A stretch of DNA of 64,000 nt from Aromatoleum diolicum (GTDB lineage: Bacteria > Pseudomonadota > Gammaproteobacteria > Burkholderiales > Rhodocyclaceae), in contig NZ_WTVQ01000015.1 in the NCBI RefSeq assembly GCF_012910955.1, positions 1-64,000 on the forward strand. Reading direction: 5' to 3'. Every line of letters begins with the position of its first letter. Position 1 is the stretch's first letter. The notes beneath the pieces were generated by a model. The model was not told the origin of the DNA. It was given only the letters and a program-made list of their open reading frames with translations, and made no database searches. Below, piece after piece: positions 8,637 to 17,515 of the stretch. The position numbers and the translations under genes were made by a program.

Positions 8637-9107
8637 ATGAAAGACCTTCCCGCCGACCAGGACGCCGCGTCGATCGAAATCGCCAACCGGCTTTTCTTCC
8701 GTTTCTTCCAGGCGGCCAACACGCTGCACACCAAAGGCACGCAGGCCCTCGACGAATTCGGCATCACGACGCAGCAGTGGTCCGTGCTCGGCGCGCTGTC
8801 GCGGGAACAGGCTTCGACGGGCATGGGCATCGGCGAACTGTCCCGCTTCCTGCTCGTCAGCCGGCAGAACCTCACCGGCCTGCTGACGCGACTCGAACGC
8901 GACGGTCTGATCGAACGCGCGACCAGCGAGGAAGACCGACGCTCGCGCATGGTGAAACTCAGCCCGAAGGGCCGCGAGCTGTGGGTTGCGCTCGCCGACC
9001 CGATCCACGCCTTCTACGACGGCGCGCTGAAGGGCTTCTCGTTCGATGACCGGCTGCAATTCATTCATTACGTCAGCCTCCTGCAACGGAACATGGCGCA
9101 GCTTTAG
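8637..9107 (+). CDS. badR: MarR-family repressor BadR
   Basis: A winged-helix MarR protein of 156 residues. The recognition region is SRFLLVSRQNLTGLLTRLERDGLIERATS, with the wing at EDRRSRMVKLSPKG. It diverges from badH (101-bp gap) and lies inside the cyclohexanecarboxylate cluster. In Aromatoleum a BadR protein at this position is known, from memory, to repress bad-ali genes and to respond to cyclohexanecarboxyl-CoA through CAA-N4-TTG sites; three such sites are present in this window. No good ribosome site precedes ATG 8637, suggesting weak expression. Its stop overlaps the convergent aliB stop by 3 bases. Confidence 0.85.
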   Translation: MKDLPADQDAASIEIANRLFFRFFQAANTLHTKGTQALDEFGITTQQWSVLGALSREQASTGMGIGELSRFLLVSRQNLTGLLTRLERDGLIERATSEEDRRSRMVKLSPKGRELWVALADPIHAFYDGALKGFSFDDRLQFIHYVSLLQRNMAQL

Positions 9108-10252
9108 ACCGCGTGGGCGGCGATCTTCTCGCGCCCGATGATCATCTTCATGATGTTCGCGGTACCGTCGCCGATCTGCAGACCCATGACATCGCGATAG
9201 CGCTGACCGAAGTCGTAATCGCTCGCATAGCCGCCGTGGCCGTGGGTCAGCAGGCACTGGTGGATGATTTCGCACGCCAGTTTCGGCGCCCACCACTTGC
9301 ACATCGCCGCTTCCGCGGTATGCGGCAGCCCCTGATCCTTCAGCCACAGCGTACGCAGGCATAGCGCACGGCAGGCTTCGTACATCGTCTCGGCTTCGGC
9401 AAGCGGGAAGGTGACGCCCTGGAACTCGCCGATCTTCTTGCCGAACGCCTCGCGCTCCTGGATATAGCGCCAGGTCTCGTCGAGCGACGCGCGCACCACC
9501 CCCATGCACTGCATGCCGATCAGCGCCCGGCTGTAGTCGAAGCCCTGCATCACCTGGATGAAGCCCTGCCCTTCGTCGCCGAGCATCATCTCGGCGGGCA
9601 CGCGCACGTCGTCGAAGAAGATCGAACCACGACCGACCGGGCGCGTGCCGATGTCGTCGAACGCGGTGCGCGAGATGCCGGGCAGATCCATCGGCACGAG
9701 GAAGGCGCTGATGCCGCGGGCACGCTCCGACTCCAGCCCGGTGCGGGCAAACACCACCGCAACATCCGCCTGCGTCGCCATCGAGATCGACGTCTTTTCG
9801 CCGTTCAGCACGAAATCCTTGCCGTCGCGCGTCGCCTTGAGCTTGAGGCGCGCGGCGTCCGAACCAGCACTCGGCTCGGTCAGCGCGATCGCGATCGTCT
9901 TCTCGCCCGCGATCACCGCCTGCAGCCACTCTCGGGCGATGTCCGGACGCGCATGGCCGGCGACGATCTGGCCGCACAACGACGTCAGCAGGTTCACGTA
10001 CGAAACGTTGAAGTCGCCGTATGAAATCTGTTCCAGCAACAGGCCGCTGGTGAGGCAATCGACCCCCAGGCCGCCATGCTCCTCGGGCAGCTCCGGCCCG
10101 AGAAAGCCCAGCCCGCCCATCTCGAGAATCAGGTCCCGCTCAATACATTCAGCTTTTTCCCGCGCCCGGTAATTCGGAGCAAGACGGTTCTTTGCAAATT
10201 TTCCGGCAGTTTCGACCAACGCCATCTGCTCGGGGCTAAGACTGAAATCCAT
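9104..10252 (-). CDS. aliB: Cyclohexanecarboxyl-CoA dehydrogenase (AliB)
   Basis: An acyl-CoA dehydrogenase of 382 residues that converts cyclohexanecarboxyl-CoA to cyclohex-1-ene-1-carboxyl-CoA and passes electrons to ETF. It has the TEPSAGSDAARLKL loop, NGEKTSIS, and the C-terminal flavin segment HGHGGYASDYDFGQRYRD. The usual catalytic glutamate motif (EGT) reads IGDGTANIMK here, so an aspartate occupies that position, unlike the neighbouring dehydrogenase at 5676-6830. The gene is alone on the minus strand, diverging from aliA and converging on badR. GGAGGAGG precedes the ATG at 10252. Its promoter carries a BadR operator. Confidence 0.85.
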   Translation of the reverse strand: MDFSLSPEQMALVETAGKFAKNRLAPNYRAREKAECIERDLILEMGGLGFLGPELPEEHGGLGVDCLTSGLLLEQISYGDFNVSYVNLLTSLCGQIVAGHARPDIAREWLQAVIAGEKTIAIALTEPSAGSDAARLKLKATRDGKDFVLNGEKTSISMATQADVAVVFARTGLESERARGISAFLVPMDLPGISRTAFDDIGTRPVGRGSIFFDDVRVPAEMMLGDEGQGFIQVMQGFDYSRALIGMQCMGVVRASLDETWRYIQEREAFGKKIGEFQGVTFPLAEAETMYEACRALCLRTLWLKDQGLPHTAEAAMCKWWAPKLACEIIHQCLLTHGHGGYASDYDFGQRYRDVMGLQIGDGTANIMKMIIGREKIAAHAV

Positions 10253-10281
10253 CGCGGTACCTCCTCCATTGCTGTGAATCG

Positions 10282-10320
10282 ATTCTAGGAAGAACTAGCC
10301 ATACGTGTCAATACATTGCT
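10282..10320 (-). promoter_or_regulatory. aliB promoter with BadR-type operator
   Basis: On the minus strand, TTGACA (10311-10306) and TAGAAT (10287-10282) are 18 bp apart, close to the sigma70 consensus. The operator CAATGTATTG (CAA-N4-TTG, 10318-10309) has its right half inside the -35 box, so a bound repressor would block RNA polymerase directly. Confidence 0.75.
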
Positions 10321-10448
10321 ACATTTAAATTGCGACAAACTCGGCGCCAGAGCCGCTAACGTACTTTAACTATTTGTTTTATCGCATTTTTTTACACTAT
10401 ATCGTGCTGCACCGCACAACACGTCCAGCGAAAACACTCTCGCTTTCA

Positions 10449-10485
10449 GTCAATATCTTGACTTATAAAAATCTCCCGCTACGAT
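10449..10485 (+). promoter_or_regulatory. aliA-badK promoter with BadR-type operator
   Basis: The perfect inverted repeat GTCAA-TATC-TTGAC (10449-10462) overlaps the -35 TTGACT (10458-10463). The -10 TACGAT follows at 10480-10485 after 16 bp. The remaining AT-rich part of the 400-bp aliB-aliA gap shows no gene. Confidence 0.75.
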
Positions 10486-10658
10486 TGCAGCAAACCCCCG
10501 CCAGCGAAAAATTAAGGCGCCGCCAAAGAGCGAGACATGTGCTTAGACAGCGCCCAAATGGGTTGTCATAGAACCGGGCAGTCGGCACTACCGCTCGAAC
10601 GCCCCCAACGCCGCCTGCCCGGGCGCTGATCCACAGACCGAACCCGAAGGAGAACCGC

Positions 10659-12287
10659 ATGAATTTCGATCCCGTACTGCTGACGTCCCGCATGCAGCCA
10701 ATGAAAGCAGCCGGCCTGTGGCGCGACGAAACCATCAATGTCTTCCTGCAGCGCGCGCTGGAGCGCTGCCCGGACAAGACTGCCGTGGTGGCTTACAGCC
10801 AGAGCGCCACGGAACCCGTTCGACTGAGTTACCGTGAGCTCGACCGCCGAGTGGAGAGCGTTGCCCGGAACCTGGCATCGATGGGTGTCGGCCACGCCGA
10901 CGTCGTGACCTTCCAGCTCCCGAATTCTTGGGAGTTCATCGCCATAGCGCTTGCCTGCGCACGCATCGGCGCGGTCGCCAACCCGGTGATGCCGATCTTC
11001 CGCCAGCACGAGCTGACCTTCATGCTCAACTTCGGCGAATCCAAGGTGTTCATCGTGCCCAAGGTGTTTCGCGGCTTCGACTACGAAGCCATGGCACGCG
11101 AGATCCTCCCCTCATTGCCCCACCTGAAGCGGGTGATCGTCGTCGGCGGCGAGGGGGAGGACAGTTTCGACAATGCCCTGATGCGCGAGGACGCCCCACC
11201 GCTGACCGGCCCCGGCATCGCCCCGGACGACGTCCTGCTGCTGATGTACACCTCCGGCACCACGGGCGAACCCAAAGCCGTGATGCACACCTCGAACACC
11301 CTGTTCTCGAATCTGCACGCCTACATCGCGGTGATGGAACTGAGCGACTCCGACATCATCCTCGGCGCATCGCCGATGGCGCACCTGACCGGTTACGGTT
11401 ACCTGGCGATGATTCCGGTACTGCTGAACTCGACCACGGTCCTGCAGGATGTCTGGGACGCAAAGCGCGCGCTCCACATCGTCCGCACCGAAAGTGTCAC
11501 GTTCAGCATGGCATCAACCGCGTTCGTCGCCGACATGTGCCTCGCCGTGGAAAACGGTGATAGCACGTCGACGACTTTCACCAAGTTCAATTGCGCCGGC
11601 GCGCCGATCCCCCCAGTCCTGATCGAGCGTGCGCACAAGCAGATGGGCCTGCGAATCAGCTCGGCATGGGGCATGACCGAGTGCGGCGCGGTCACCGTGA
11701 CGGAACCCGCGCGGGCGCTCGAAAAATCGGGTGTATCCGATGGGCGCCCGCTGCCGGGCATCGAAATCAAGATCGTGGACATCAATGGCAACGAGCTTCC
11801 GTGCGGCGAAACCGGCACTTTGCTGATCCGCGGAGCGTCGCTGTTCGCGGGATACCTGAAGCGCCCGCAACTGAACGCCACCACCGACGACGGCTGGTTC
11901 GACACCGGCGACCTCGCCTTCGTGGATGCCGACGGCTATATGCGGATCAATGGTCGCAGCAAGGATCTGGTGATCCGCGGCGGCGAAAACATTCCGGTGA
12001 TGGAAATCGAGAACCTGCTCTACAAACACCCCGCCGTCATGACCTGCGCAGTCGTCGGCTACCCGGACAAACGCCTGGGCGAGCGGGCATGCGCCTTCGT
12101 TGCGCTGAAGCCGGGGGCGACGCTGACGCTCGATGACGTGCGGACGTTCTTCGACGAGCAGCAGGTGGCCAAGCAATATTGCCCCGAGCGGCTCGAGATC
12201 GTCGATGCCCTGCCGGCCACCCCGAGCGGCAAGCTGCAGAAATTCAAGCTGCGAGAGATGGCCCGCCAATTCGGCGAATCCGCGTAA
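10659..12287 (+). CDS. aliA: Cyclohexanecarboxylate-CoA ligase (AliA)
   Basis: An AMP-forming acyl-CoA synthetase of 542 residues. The P-loop YTSGTTGEPK lies at residues 197-206. It also shows SAWGMTECGAV (adenine motif), DTGDLA and RSKDLVIRGGENI (hinge), and the catalytic lysine in TPSGKLQK near residue 525. It activates cyclohexanecarboxylate with ATP and CoA, the entry step of the pathway. The substrate is assigned from its neighbours badK, aliB, badH and badI; medium-chain fatty acids are an alternative. AAGGAG precedes the ATG by 7 bases. badK follows 20 bp downstream in the same operon. Confidence 0.88.
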   Translation: MNFDPVLLTSRMQPMKAAGLWRDETINVFLQRALERCPDKTAVVAYSQSATEPVRLSYRELDRRVESVARNLASMGVGHADVVTFQLPNSWEFIAIALACARIGAVANPVMPIFRQHELTFMLNFGESKVFIVPKVFRGFDYEAMAREILPSLPHLKRVIVVGGEGEDSFDNALMREDAPPLTGPGIAPDDVLLLMYTSGTTGEPKAVMHTSNTLFSNLHAYIAVMELSDSDIILGASPMAHLTGYGYLAMIPVLLNSTTVLQDVWDAKRALHIVRTESVTFSMASTAFVADMCLAVENGDSTSTTFTKFNCAGAPIPPVLIERAHKQMGLRISSAWGMTECGAVTVTEPARALEKSGVSDGRPLPGIEIKIVDINGNELPCGETGTLLIRGASLFAGYLKRPQLNATTDDGWFDTGDLAFVDADGYMRINGRSKDLVIRGGENIPVMEIENLLYKHPAVMTCAVVGYPDKRLGERACAFVALKPGATLTLDDVRTFFDEQQVAKQYCPERLEIVDALPATPSGKLQKFKLREMARQFGESA

Positions 12288-12307
12288 ACAGATACCCCGA
12301 GCACGAC

Positions 12308-13081
12308 ATGAACGCCACGATCATTACTGAAACACTCGACCGGGTGGGGCTGATCCGCCTCAATCGTCCGGAAGTATTCAACGCGCTGAACGACGAACTG
12401 ATGAACGCCCTCGGCGCCGCGCTCGATGCCTTCGAGGCCGACGAGCGCATCGGCTGCGTGGTCATCACCGGCTCGGACAAGGCTTTCGCCGCCGGGGCGG
12501 ACATCGAGGCGATGAGGTCCTGGGACTTCATCGATGTCTACAAGTCGAACTTCATCACCCGCAACTGGGAAACCCTGAGGACCTTCCGCAAGCCGGTGAT
12601 CGCCGCGGTATCAGGCCTCGCGATGGGCGGCGGCTGCGAACTGGCGATGATGTGCGACCTCGTCTTTGCCGCCGACACGGCGAAGTTCGCTCTGCCGGAA
12701 GTGAAGCTGGCGGTGATACCCGGCGCCGGCGGCACCCAGCGCATGCCGCGGGCGGTCGGCAAGGCCAAGGCGATGGACCTTTGCCTGACCGGCCGCTTCA
12801 TGGACGCGGCCGAAGCGGAACGCAGCGGCCTGGTATCGCGCATCTATCCGGCGAACACGGTCCTCGCGGAAGCGCTGTCGGTCGCCGCCGATATTGCGGC
12901 GCGCTCCCTGCCGATCCTGATGATGATGAAGGAGTCGGTCAACCGGGCCTTCGAGAGTCCGCTCAGCGAGGGACTCCTGTTCGAGCGACGCACCCTGCAC
13001 GCCACCTTCGGCCTTGCCGACCAGAAGGAAGGCATGGCGGCGTTCGTCGAAAAGCGCAAGCCGGTGTTCAGTCACTGCTGA
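12308..13081 (+). CDS. badK: Cyclohex-1-ene-1-carboxyl-CoA hydratase (BadK)
   Basis: A crotonase of 257 residues with both hydratase glutamates present (GGGCELAMMCD and FALPEVKL), then IPGAGGTQR. The oxyanion-hole segment is FAAGADIEAM. It adds water to cyclohex-1-ene-1-carboxyl-CoA to give 2-hydroxycyclohexane-1-carboxyl-CoA, the substrate of BadH. It is cotranscribed with aliA. The ATG at 12308 begins family homology; the frame open upstream to 12179 overlaps aliA and is not used. The 238 bp after it, up to the convergent Cache gene, hold GC-rich inverted repeats but no clear gene or T-run terminator. Confidence 0.88.
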   Translation: MNATIITETLDRVGLIRLNRPEVFNALNDELMNALGAALDAFEADERIGCVVITGSDKAFAAGADIEAMRSWDFIDVYKSNFITRNWETLRTFRKPVIAAVSGLAMGGGCELAMMCDLVFAADTAKFALPEVKLAVIPGAGGTQRMPRAVGKAKAMDLCLTGRFMDAAEAERSGLVSRIYPANTVLAEALSVAADIAARSLPILMMMKESVNRAFESPLSEGLLFERRTLHATFGLADQKEGMAAFVEKRKPVFSHC

Positions 13082-13319
13082 ACTGCCCGCCCTGCTCAAG
13101 GGCCACCTTGCCGGTGCCGCCGTAACGCCCCGATCATCCGGCCCGCACGTGCGCTGCCGTGGTCGACGGGCGTGCGGGGATCACCGATCGCCGAAAGCTG
13201 AAACGTCGAATCGTCACGACCGTCTCACCGATCAGTGATTCCGGGCGCCTGTCACCGGCATCGTCACCCTGCCCGGTTCATGAGCTTCAGGAGGTAACCG
13301 GCGTCGGAACGCGCGGTCC

Positions 13320-14198
13320 TCAGCGCTGGAAATAACCTACGCCGACCAGTTTTCCGTCGACGGCGCGGAAATAGCTGTGCTTCTTCTCGACCCTGCCGGT
13401 GGTCGGGTTTTGCCAGCTGTAGTCGAGCTCGCCATCACCCTTCTTCGCCACGAGCTTGACCATCTCGGTGACGATCGGCTTGCCGTTCGGGTCGCGCACT
13501 TCGAAGCCATTGCTGCCGACGAGGGTCGGTGTCGCACCGTGCGCAAGGAAGCGGCCATCGGCCATGTCGATGACGAATACATACAAATCGTCATGCACGA
13601 AGGGGCCGTCGAGCCGCTGGAACTGGGCCAGGGCGCTCTTCGCGTCGGCCGTCATGGCCTTCGCCGCATCCTTGAGCATGGCCCGGGCCTGGACCGGGGT
13701 GGCTCGCGGCGGGTAGAAGCCGACTGCGACGACGACCTCGCCGACCTTGCGGAACATGGTGACTTTGGGCTCGCCACGGCTGTCGGCGGGATTGAACCAG
13801 CGGTATTCGACCTGACCGCTGCCTTTGGCTTTCGCGAGTTCGATCATTTCACGAAAAAAGGCCTTGCCGGCGACGTCGGTGTAGTCGAGTACGTTGTCGC
13901 CGATCAGCGCGGCCGACGAACCGCCGCTCGCCAGAAACCGGCCGTCCAGGCGCACGGCGTAGGCGTAGAGATCGCGGTCGACGAAATCCGCCTGGCGGCT
14001 GAAATCGGCGGTGCCCTTTTCGCCGTTCTGCTCGACATGCCTGACTGCGCGATCGAGCAAGGCAGTGGCGCGCTTGCCGAGTTCGCTGTCGAACAGGCGG
14101 ATAGATTCGGCGTCGGCGGCCTGCGCGGGGGTGGTGAGGAAGCCCGTGCCGAAGGCAAGGCCGAGCGTGAGCGCGAGTACGCGGATCGGAGCAGACAT
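13320..14198 (-). CDS. Secreted tandem Cache-domain protein
   Basis: A 292-residue exported protein. A signal peptide (LALTLGLAFGTGFLTTPAQA) is followed by two repeats of a single-Cache fold. Each repeat has a D-LYxxVxxxDGRFLAxG strand, then a K-F-xEM helix, G-G-xxYxW-NP and a final VGxGYF/VGFYPP strand. No transmembrane, kinase or methyl-accepting domain follows, so it is probably a free periplasmic ligand binder. It is the last gene of the tauXYKLM operon (97 bp after tauM), suggesting it senses or buffers the imported sulfonate; this is inferred. GGAGG lies 7 bases before ATG 14198, which is preferred to 14201. Confidence 0.75.
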   Translation of the reverse strand: MSAPIRVLALTLGLAFGTGFLTTPAQAADAESIRLFDSELGKRATALLDRAVRHVEQNGEKGTADFSRQADFVDRDLYAYAVRLDGRFLASGGSSAALIGDNVLDYTDVAGKAFFREMIELAKAKGSGQVEYRWFNPADSRGEPKVTMFRKVGEVVVAVGFYPPRATPVQARAMLKDAAKAMTADAKSALAQFQRLDGPFVHDDLYVFVIDMADGRFLAHGATPTLVGSNGFEVRDPNGKPIVTEMVKLVAKKGDGELDYSWQNPTTGRVEKKHSYFRAVDGKLVGVGYFQR

Positions 14199-14295
14199 CA
14201 TCGAACCTCCCGGTTTTCCGGTTTCAGTTGAATTCTTGACCGGCGGGGCAGGCGCGCGTGCTGCGATCCTGCCCCGCCGGACGGCATGGGATGGC

Positions 14296-15636
14296 TCAGT
14301 AGCCAAGCATCTGCGGCAGCCACAGCGTGAGCTGCGGGAAGAATGCGATGACGAAGATCGCGACCGTCGAGGCGAGCACGAAGGGGTGGATGCGCGCCAC
14401 GATTTCTTCCACTGTCGAACCGCCGATACCGGATGCGACGAACAGGTTCTCGCCCAGCGGCGGAGTCTGGAAGCCGACCGAAAGCGCGCAGATCACGACG
14501 ATGCCAACGTGGGTGGGGTCCGCCCCCATCATGTACATCACCGGTAGCAGCACCGGCACCAGGATCATGATCGCCGCGAGCGTTTCCATGAACATGCCGA
14601 CGAAGAGCAGGAAGGCGATGATCAGCGTCCAGATCATGTAAACGTTGTCGGTGAGGCTCAGGAGAGACTCGGCGATCGTCGCGGGAATACGCTGCTCGAC
14701 GAGGAGGCGCCCGAAGACGACCGCCGCGAACAGGATCAGCAGCACTCGCCCGGTAATCCACGTCGTGGTCTTCAGCGAATTCAGAATCGCCGCGAACTTG
14801 AGCTCGCGGTGCAGGACGAGGCCGACGAAGAGCGTGTAGAAGATCGCGACGATTGCCGACTCGGTCGGGGTAAACAGCCCAGTGTAGATGCCGCCGAGGA
14901 TGATCACCGGCGCGAGCACCGACCAGGTACCCTTGCGCAGCGCCTGCCCGATGTCGCCGTACGACCATTTCTCCGTCAGCCCGCGATAGCCGCGCTTGCT
15001 CGAGATCAGGTAGTTCGTGATCAGCAGGGCGATGGCCATGATGATGCCGGGGATGACGCCGGCGACGAACAGCTTGGGGATCGACAGCGAGGCGAACTCA
15101 CCGTATTTTTCGATGGCGTCGGGCGGCGGCGCCATGCCGAGCGCCGAGATGCCGAAGATCACCATCGGGATCGACGGCGGGATGATGATGCCGAGCCCCC
15201 CCGAGGCGGCCGTCACCGCGGAGGCGTAGCTGCGTTCGTACTTGCGATTGACCATCGCGGGGATCATCAGCATGCCGACGGCGGCCGTGGTCGCCGGCCC
15301 CGAACCCGAGATGGCGCCGAAGAACAGGCAGGCAAGCACGGTCGCTGCACCCAGTCCGCCGGTGATCGGCCCGGCCAGGGTTTCGGCGATGTCGACCAGA
15401 CGCTTGGAAATGCCTGCGGCCTCCATCAGCGCGCCGGCGAGGACGAAGGCCGGCAGGGCCATCAAGGGGAAACTGCCGACCGAAGTGAAGGCGATCTGCA
15501 CGAAGGCGATGGGATTCTTCCCCAGCACCAGGAAGGCGACCATCGCCGCGCCGGCCAGCGAGACCGTGATCGGCGCGCCCAGCAGCAGCAATGCAAAGAA
15601 GCCGCCGAACAGGATTTCTACCACATATGCTTCCAT
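14296..15636 (-). CDS. tauM: TRAP transporter large permease (DctM family, TauM)
   Basis: A polytopic membrane protein of 446 residues with about a dozen hydrophobic segments. It carries DctM hallmarks: FPLMALPAFVLAGALMEAAG, the GSGPATTAAVG loop and SGGLGIIIPPSIPMVIFG. It forms the Na+-coupled channel that works with the periplasmic binder and the small permease. The substrate is probably taurine, because the upstream genes look like taurine dehydrogenase. GGAGA lies 7 bases before ATG 15636. The 26-bp gap from tauL indicates cotranscription. If the substrate assignment is wrong, it is a generic C4-dicarboxylate-type TRAP permease. Confidence 0.85.
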   Translation of the reverse strand: MEAYVVEILFGGFFALLLLGAPITVSLAGAAMVAFLVLGKNPIAFVQIAFTSVGSFPLMALPAFVLAGALMEAAGISKRLVDIAETLAGPITGGLGAATVLACLFFGAISGSGPATTAAVGMLMIPAMVNRKYERSYASAVTAASGGLGIIIPPSIPMVIFGISALGMAPPPDAIEKYGEFASLSIPKLFVAGVIPGIIMAIALLITNYLISSKRGYRGLTEKWSYGDIGQALRKGTWSVLAPVIILGGIYTGLFTPTESAIVAIFYTLFVGLVLHRELKFAAILNSLKTTTWITGRVLLILFAAVVFGRLLVEQRIPATIAESLLSLTDNVYMIWTLIIAFLLFVGMFMETLAAIMILVPVLLPVMYMMGADPTHVGIVVICALSVGFQTPPLGENLFVASGIGGSTVEEIVARIHPFVLASTVAIFVIAFFPQLTLWLPQMLGY

Positions 15637-15662
15637 TGTCTTTTCTCCGTGGAGGATCCGTC

Positions 15663-16211
15663 TCAGGCGTTCGCCGCGGCGGCGGCGCGTTTCAGATTCT
15701 CGATTTCCTCCGCTTCCGGATCGACGATCTCCACGCCCTTGAACAGCGACAGGTAGTTGTTCCACAGGATGCGGATCGACATCAACACAAAGGCGATCGG
15801 CAGGATCATGTAGAAGTACTTCATCGGCAAACCGATGGTCTGCGACTTCCAGAACAGGTTCATGCGGTTGAAGACGAAGTCGTAGCTCAGGAAGGCGAAA
15901 TAGAGGTTGAAACCGACCCACAGCAGATCGGCAATCGCTTCACTGACTTTCTTGACGATCGGCGGGAAGAACTTGAAGTGGAAAGCCACGCGGTTGTGCG
16001 CCGACATCTTGGCCGCGACGCAGGCGCCGAGGTAGGCAAACCAGACGAAGAGATAGGTTGCGAGTTCTTCACCCCAGGGCAGCGAGTACTGGAAGAACTG
16101 CCGCAGCAGGATCTGGACGAAGAGCAGCAGGACGAAGAACGCCAGCAGCGCCTCGCACAGATACTCTTCGATGTTGCTGATGAATTTGACGAAGTTGCGC
16201 CATACGACCAT
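15663..16211 (-). CDS. tauL: TRAP transporter small permease (DctQ family, TauL)
   Basis: A 182-residue protein with four hydrophobic helices, the usual DctQ topology. The motif LLRQFFQYSLPWGEELATYLFVW is diagnostic (R-x-F-W-EE). It pairs with the large permease downstream. The charged C-terminal tail is cytoplasmic. It lies between the binding-protein gene (242-bp gap with hairpins) and tauM (26-bp gap). Confidence 0.85.
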   Translation of the reverse strand: MVVWRNFVKFISNIEEYLCEALLAFFVLLLFVQILLRQFFQYSLPWGEELATYLFVWFAYLGACVAAKMSAHNRVAFHFKFFPPIVKKVSEAIADLLWVGFNLYFAFLSYDFVFNRMNLFWKSQTIGLPMKYFYMILPIAFVLMSIRILWNNYLSLFKGVEIVDPEAEEIENLKRAAAAANA

Positions 16212-16385
16212 GACAGACTCCAGAAAATCCGGTGCGCTCGATTACGCGACGACGGCCCCTGCGGCGGGCCGGTAAGCCGGCCGGCACCCGTGAAGGTGTC
16301 GGATAGCGGCCCGGCAGGCAGGATTCGTCCGGAATCGTAGCGGAGTGTTTTGCACAAGATCGGCGGTCGTCGCGGCTCCGGCGTC

Positions 16386-16423
16386 GGCGTGCGGTGCGAA
16401 CTGTGACTCACGTGCCGCACGCC
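16386..16423 (-). other. Hairpin in the tauK-tauL gap
   Basis: A 9-bp inverted repeat (16386-16394 with 16415-16423) lies just downstream of the tauK stop, with no T-run. A second GC-rich repeat (GGCCGG-TAA-CCGGCC type) occurs near 16270-16290. Such hairpins often protect binding-protein mRNA, giving excess binder over permease. Confidence 0.4.
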
Positions 16424-16453
16424 TTGCAGTCGGAAGCGACTACTGCCCGCGGT

Positions 16454-17452
16454 TCAGCGGCCGAGCACCTTCTGCGCGCGATCGAGCTTTTCCTTGCCGC
16501 CGATGCTCTTGTAGTACTTCGGCCACACCGTGGTGGTCGCCTTCGCGATCCACGCCTTCTCGCCATCGGCCGGGTCGGTGATCTGCATGCCGCGTGCAGC
16601 AAGATCCTTCTTGATCTTCTCTTCCGTTTCGAGCAGGTACTTGAAGCTGTGCTCGGTGGCTTCCTGGCCGGCTTCGAGAATGGCCTTCTGCACGTCGGGC
16701 TTCTGCGACTTGAAGACCGACTCGCTGACCACCAGCGGCTCGAGCGAGAAGATGTAGCGGATGTTGGTGATGTACTTCTGCACCTCGTAGAACTTCATCG
16801 CCGACACGGTGATGTAGGGGTTGTCCTGCCCGTCGACGACGCGCTGCTGCAGGCCGGTGAAGGTTTCCGACCACGACATCGGGGTCGGGTTGATGCCCCA
16901 TGCCTGATACGAGGAAATCATGATCTCGTTCTTCGGTACGCGGATCACCAAGCCCTTGAGATCTTCCAGCGTCTTCACCGGCCGCTTGGAATTGGTGAGC
17001 ACGCGGAAGCCCGAATAGGCCCAGCCGACGATGCGTACGCCGGCATCGCGCACCGTGTTGTCGGTGAGTTCCTTGCCGACTTCACCCTGGGTCAGCTTCT
17101 TCGCTTCGTCGGCGCTCTGGATCAGGTAGGGCATCGTCAGCAGGCCGACCGTCGGCGAGAACGGCGTGATGTTGTTCACCGCCAGGATCGAGAAATCCAG
17201 CGTGCCCATCGCGGCGTTGTTGATCGTGTCTTCCTCGCTGCCAAGTTGCCCGTTGGGGAACAGGTCTACCTTGTGCTTGCCGCCGGTCTTCTGCTGGAAC
17301 AGCTTGGCGAAAGTCGTGCCGAGTTCCCACTGCGTGCCGCCCGCGGCATCGCCAACGGCCATCTTGAAAGTCTCGGCCAGTGCGGCGGGGGCACTTACCA
17401 GCAGGCTGGCGGCGGTGACGAGCGGCATCAGTACGTTCTTGCTGAATTTCAT
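16454..17452 (-). CDS. tauK: TRAP transporter periplasmic binding protein (DctP family, TauK)
   Basis: A 332-residue periplasmic binder. A signal peptide ends at ALA-ETFKMAVGD. The DctP signature region includes FPNGQLGSEEDTINNAAMG, then YSGFRVLTNSKRPVKTLEDLKGL with the substrate-binding arginine zone (KGLVIRVP), and GLQQRVVDGQDNPY. It captures the solute for the TauLM permease. It lies 63 bp after the dehydrogenase gene tauY, so uptake and first oxidation are in one operon. Taurine is the inferred ligand. Confidence 0.85.
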   Translation of the reverse strand: MKFSKNVLMPLVTAASLLVSAPAALAETFKMAVGDAAGGTQWELGTTFAKLFQQKTGGKHKVDLFPNGQLGSEEDTINNAAMGTLDFSILAVNNITPFSPTVGLLTMPYLIQSADEAKKLTQGEVGKELTDNTVRDAGVRIVGWAYSGFRVLTNSKRPVKTLEDLKGLVIRVPKNEIMISSYQAWGINPTPMSWSETFTGLQQRVVDGQDNPYITVSAMKFYEVQKYITNIRYIFSLEPLVVSESVFKSQKPDVQKAILEAGQEATEHSFKYLLETEEKIKKDLAARGMQITDPADGEKAWIAKATTTVWPKYYKSIGGKEKLDRAQKVLGR

Positions 17453-17515
17453 TTCTGTCTCCTCGATCTCATTATGGTTTGGCAGTGCGTGTTGCTGGGG
17501 GTATCAAGGTGCGGC

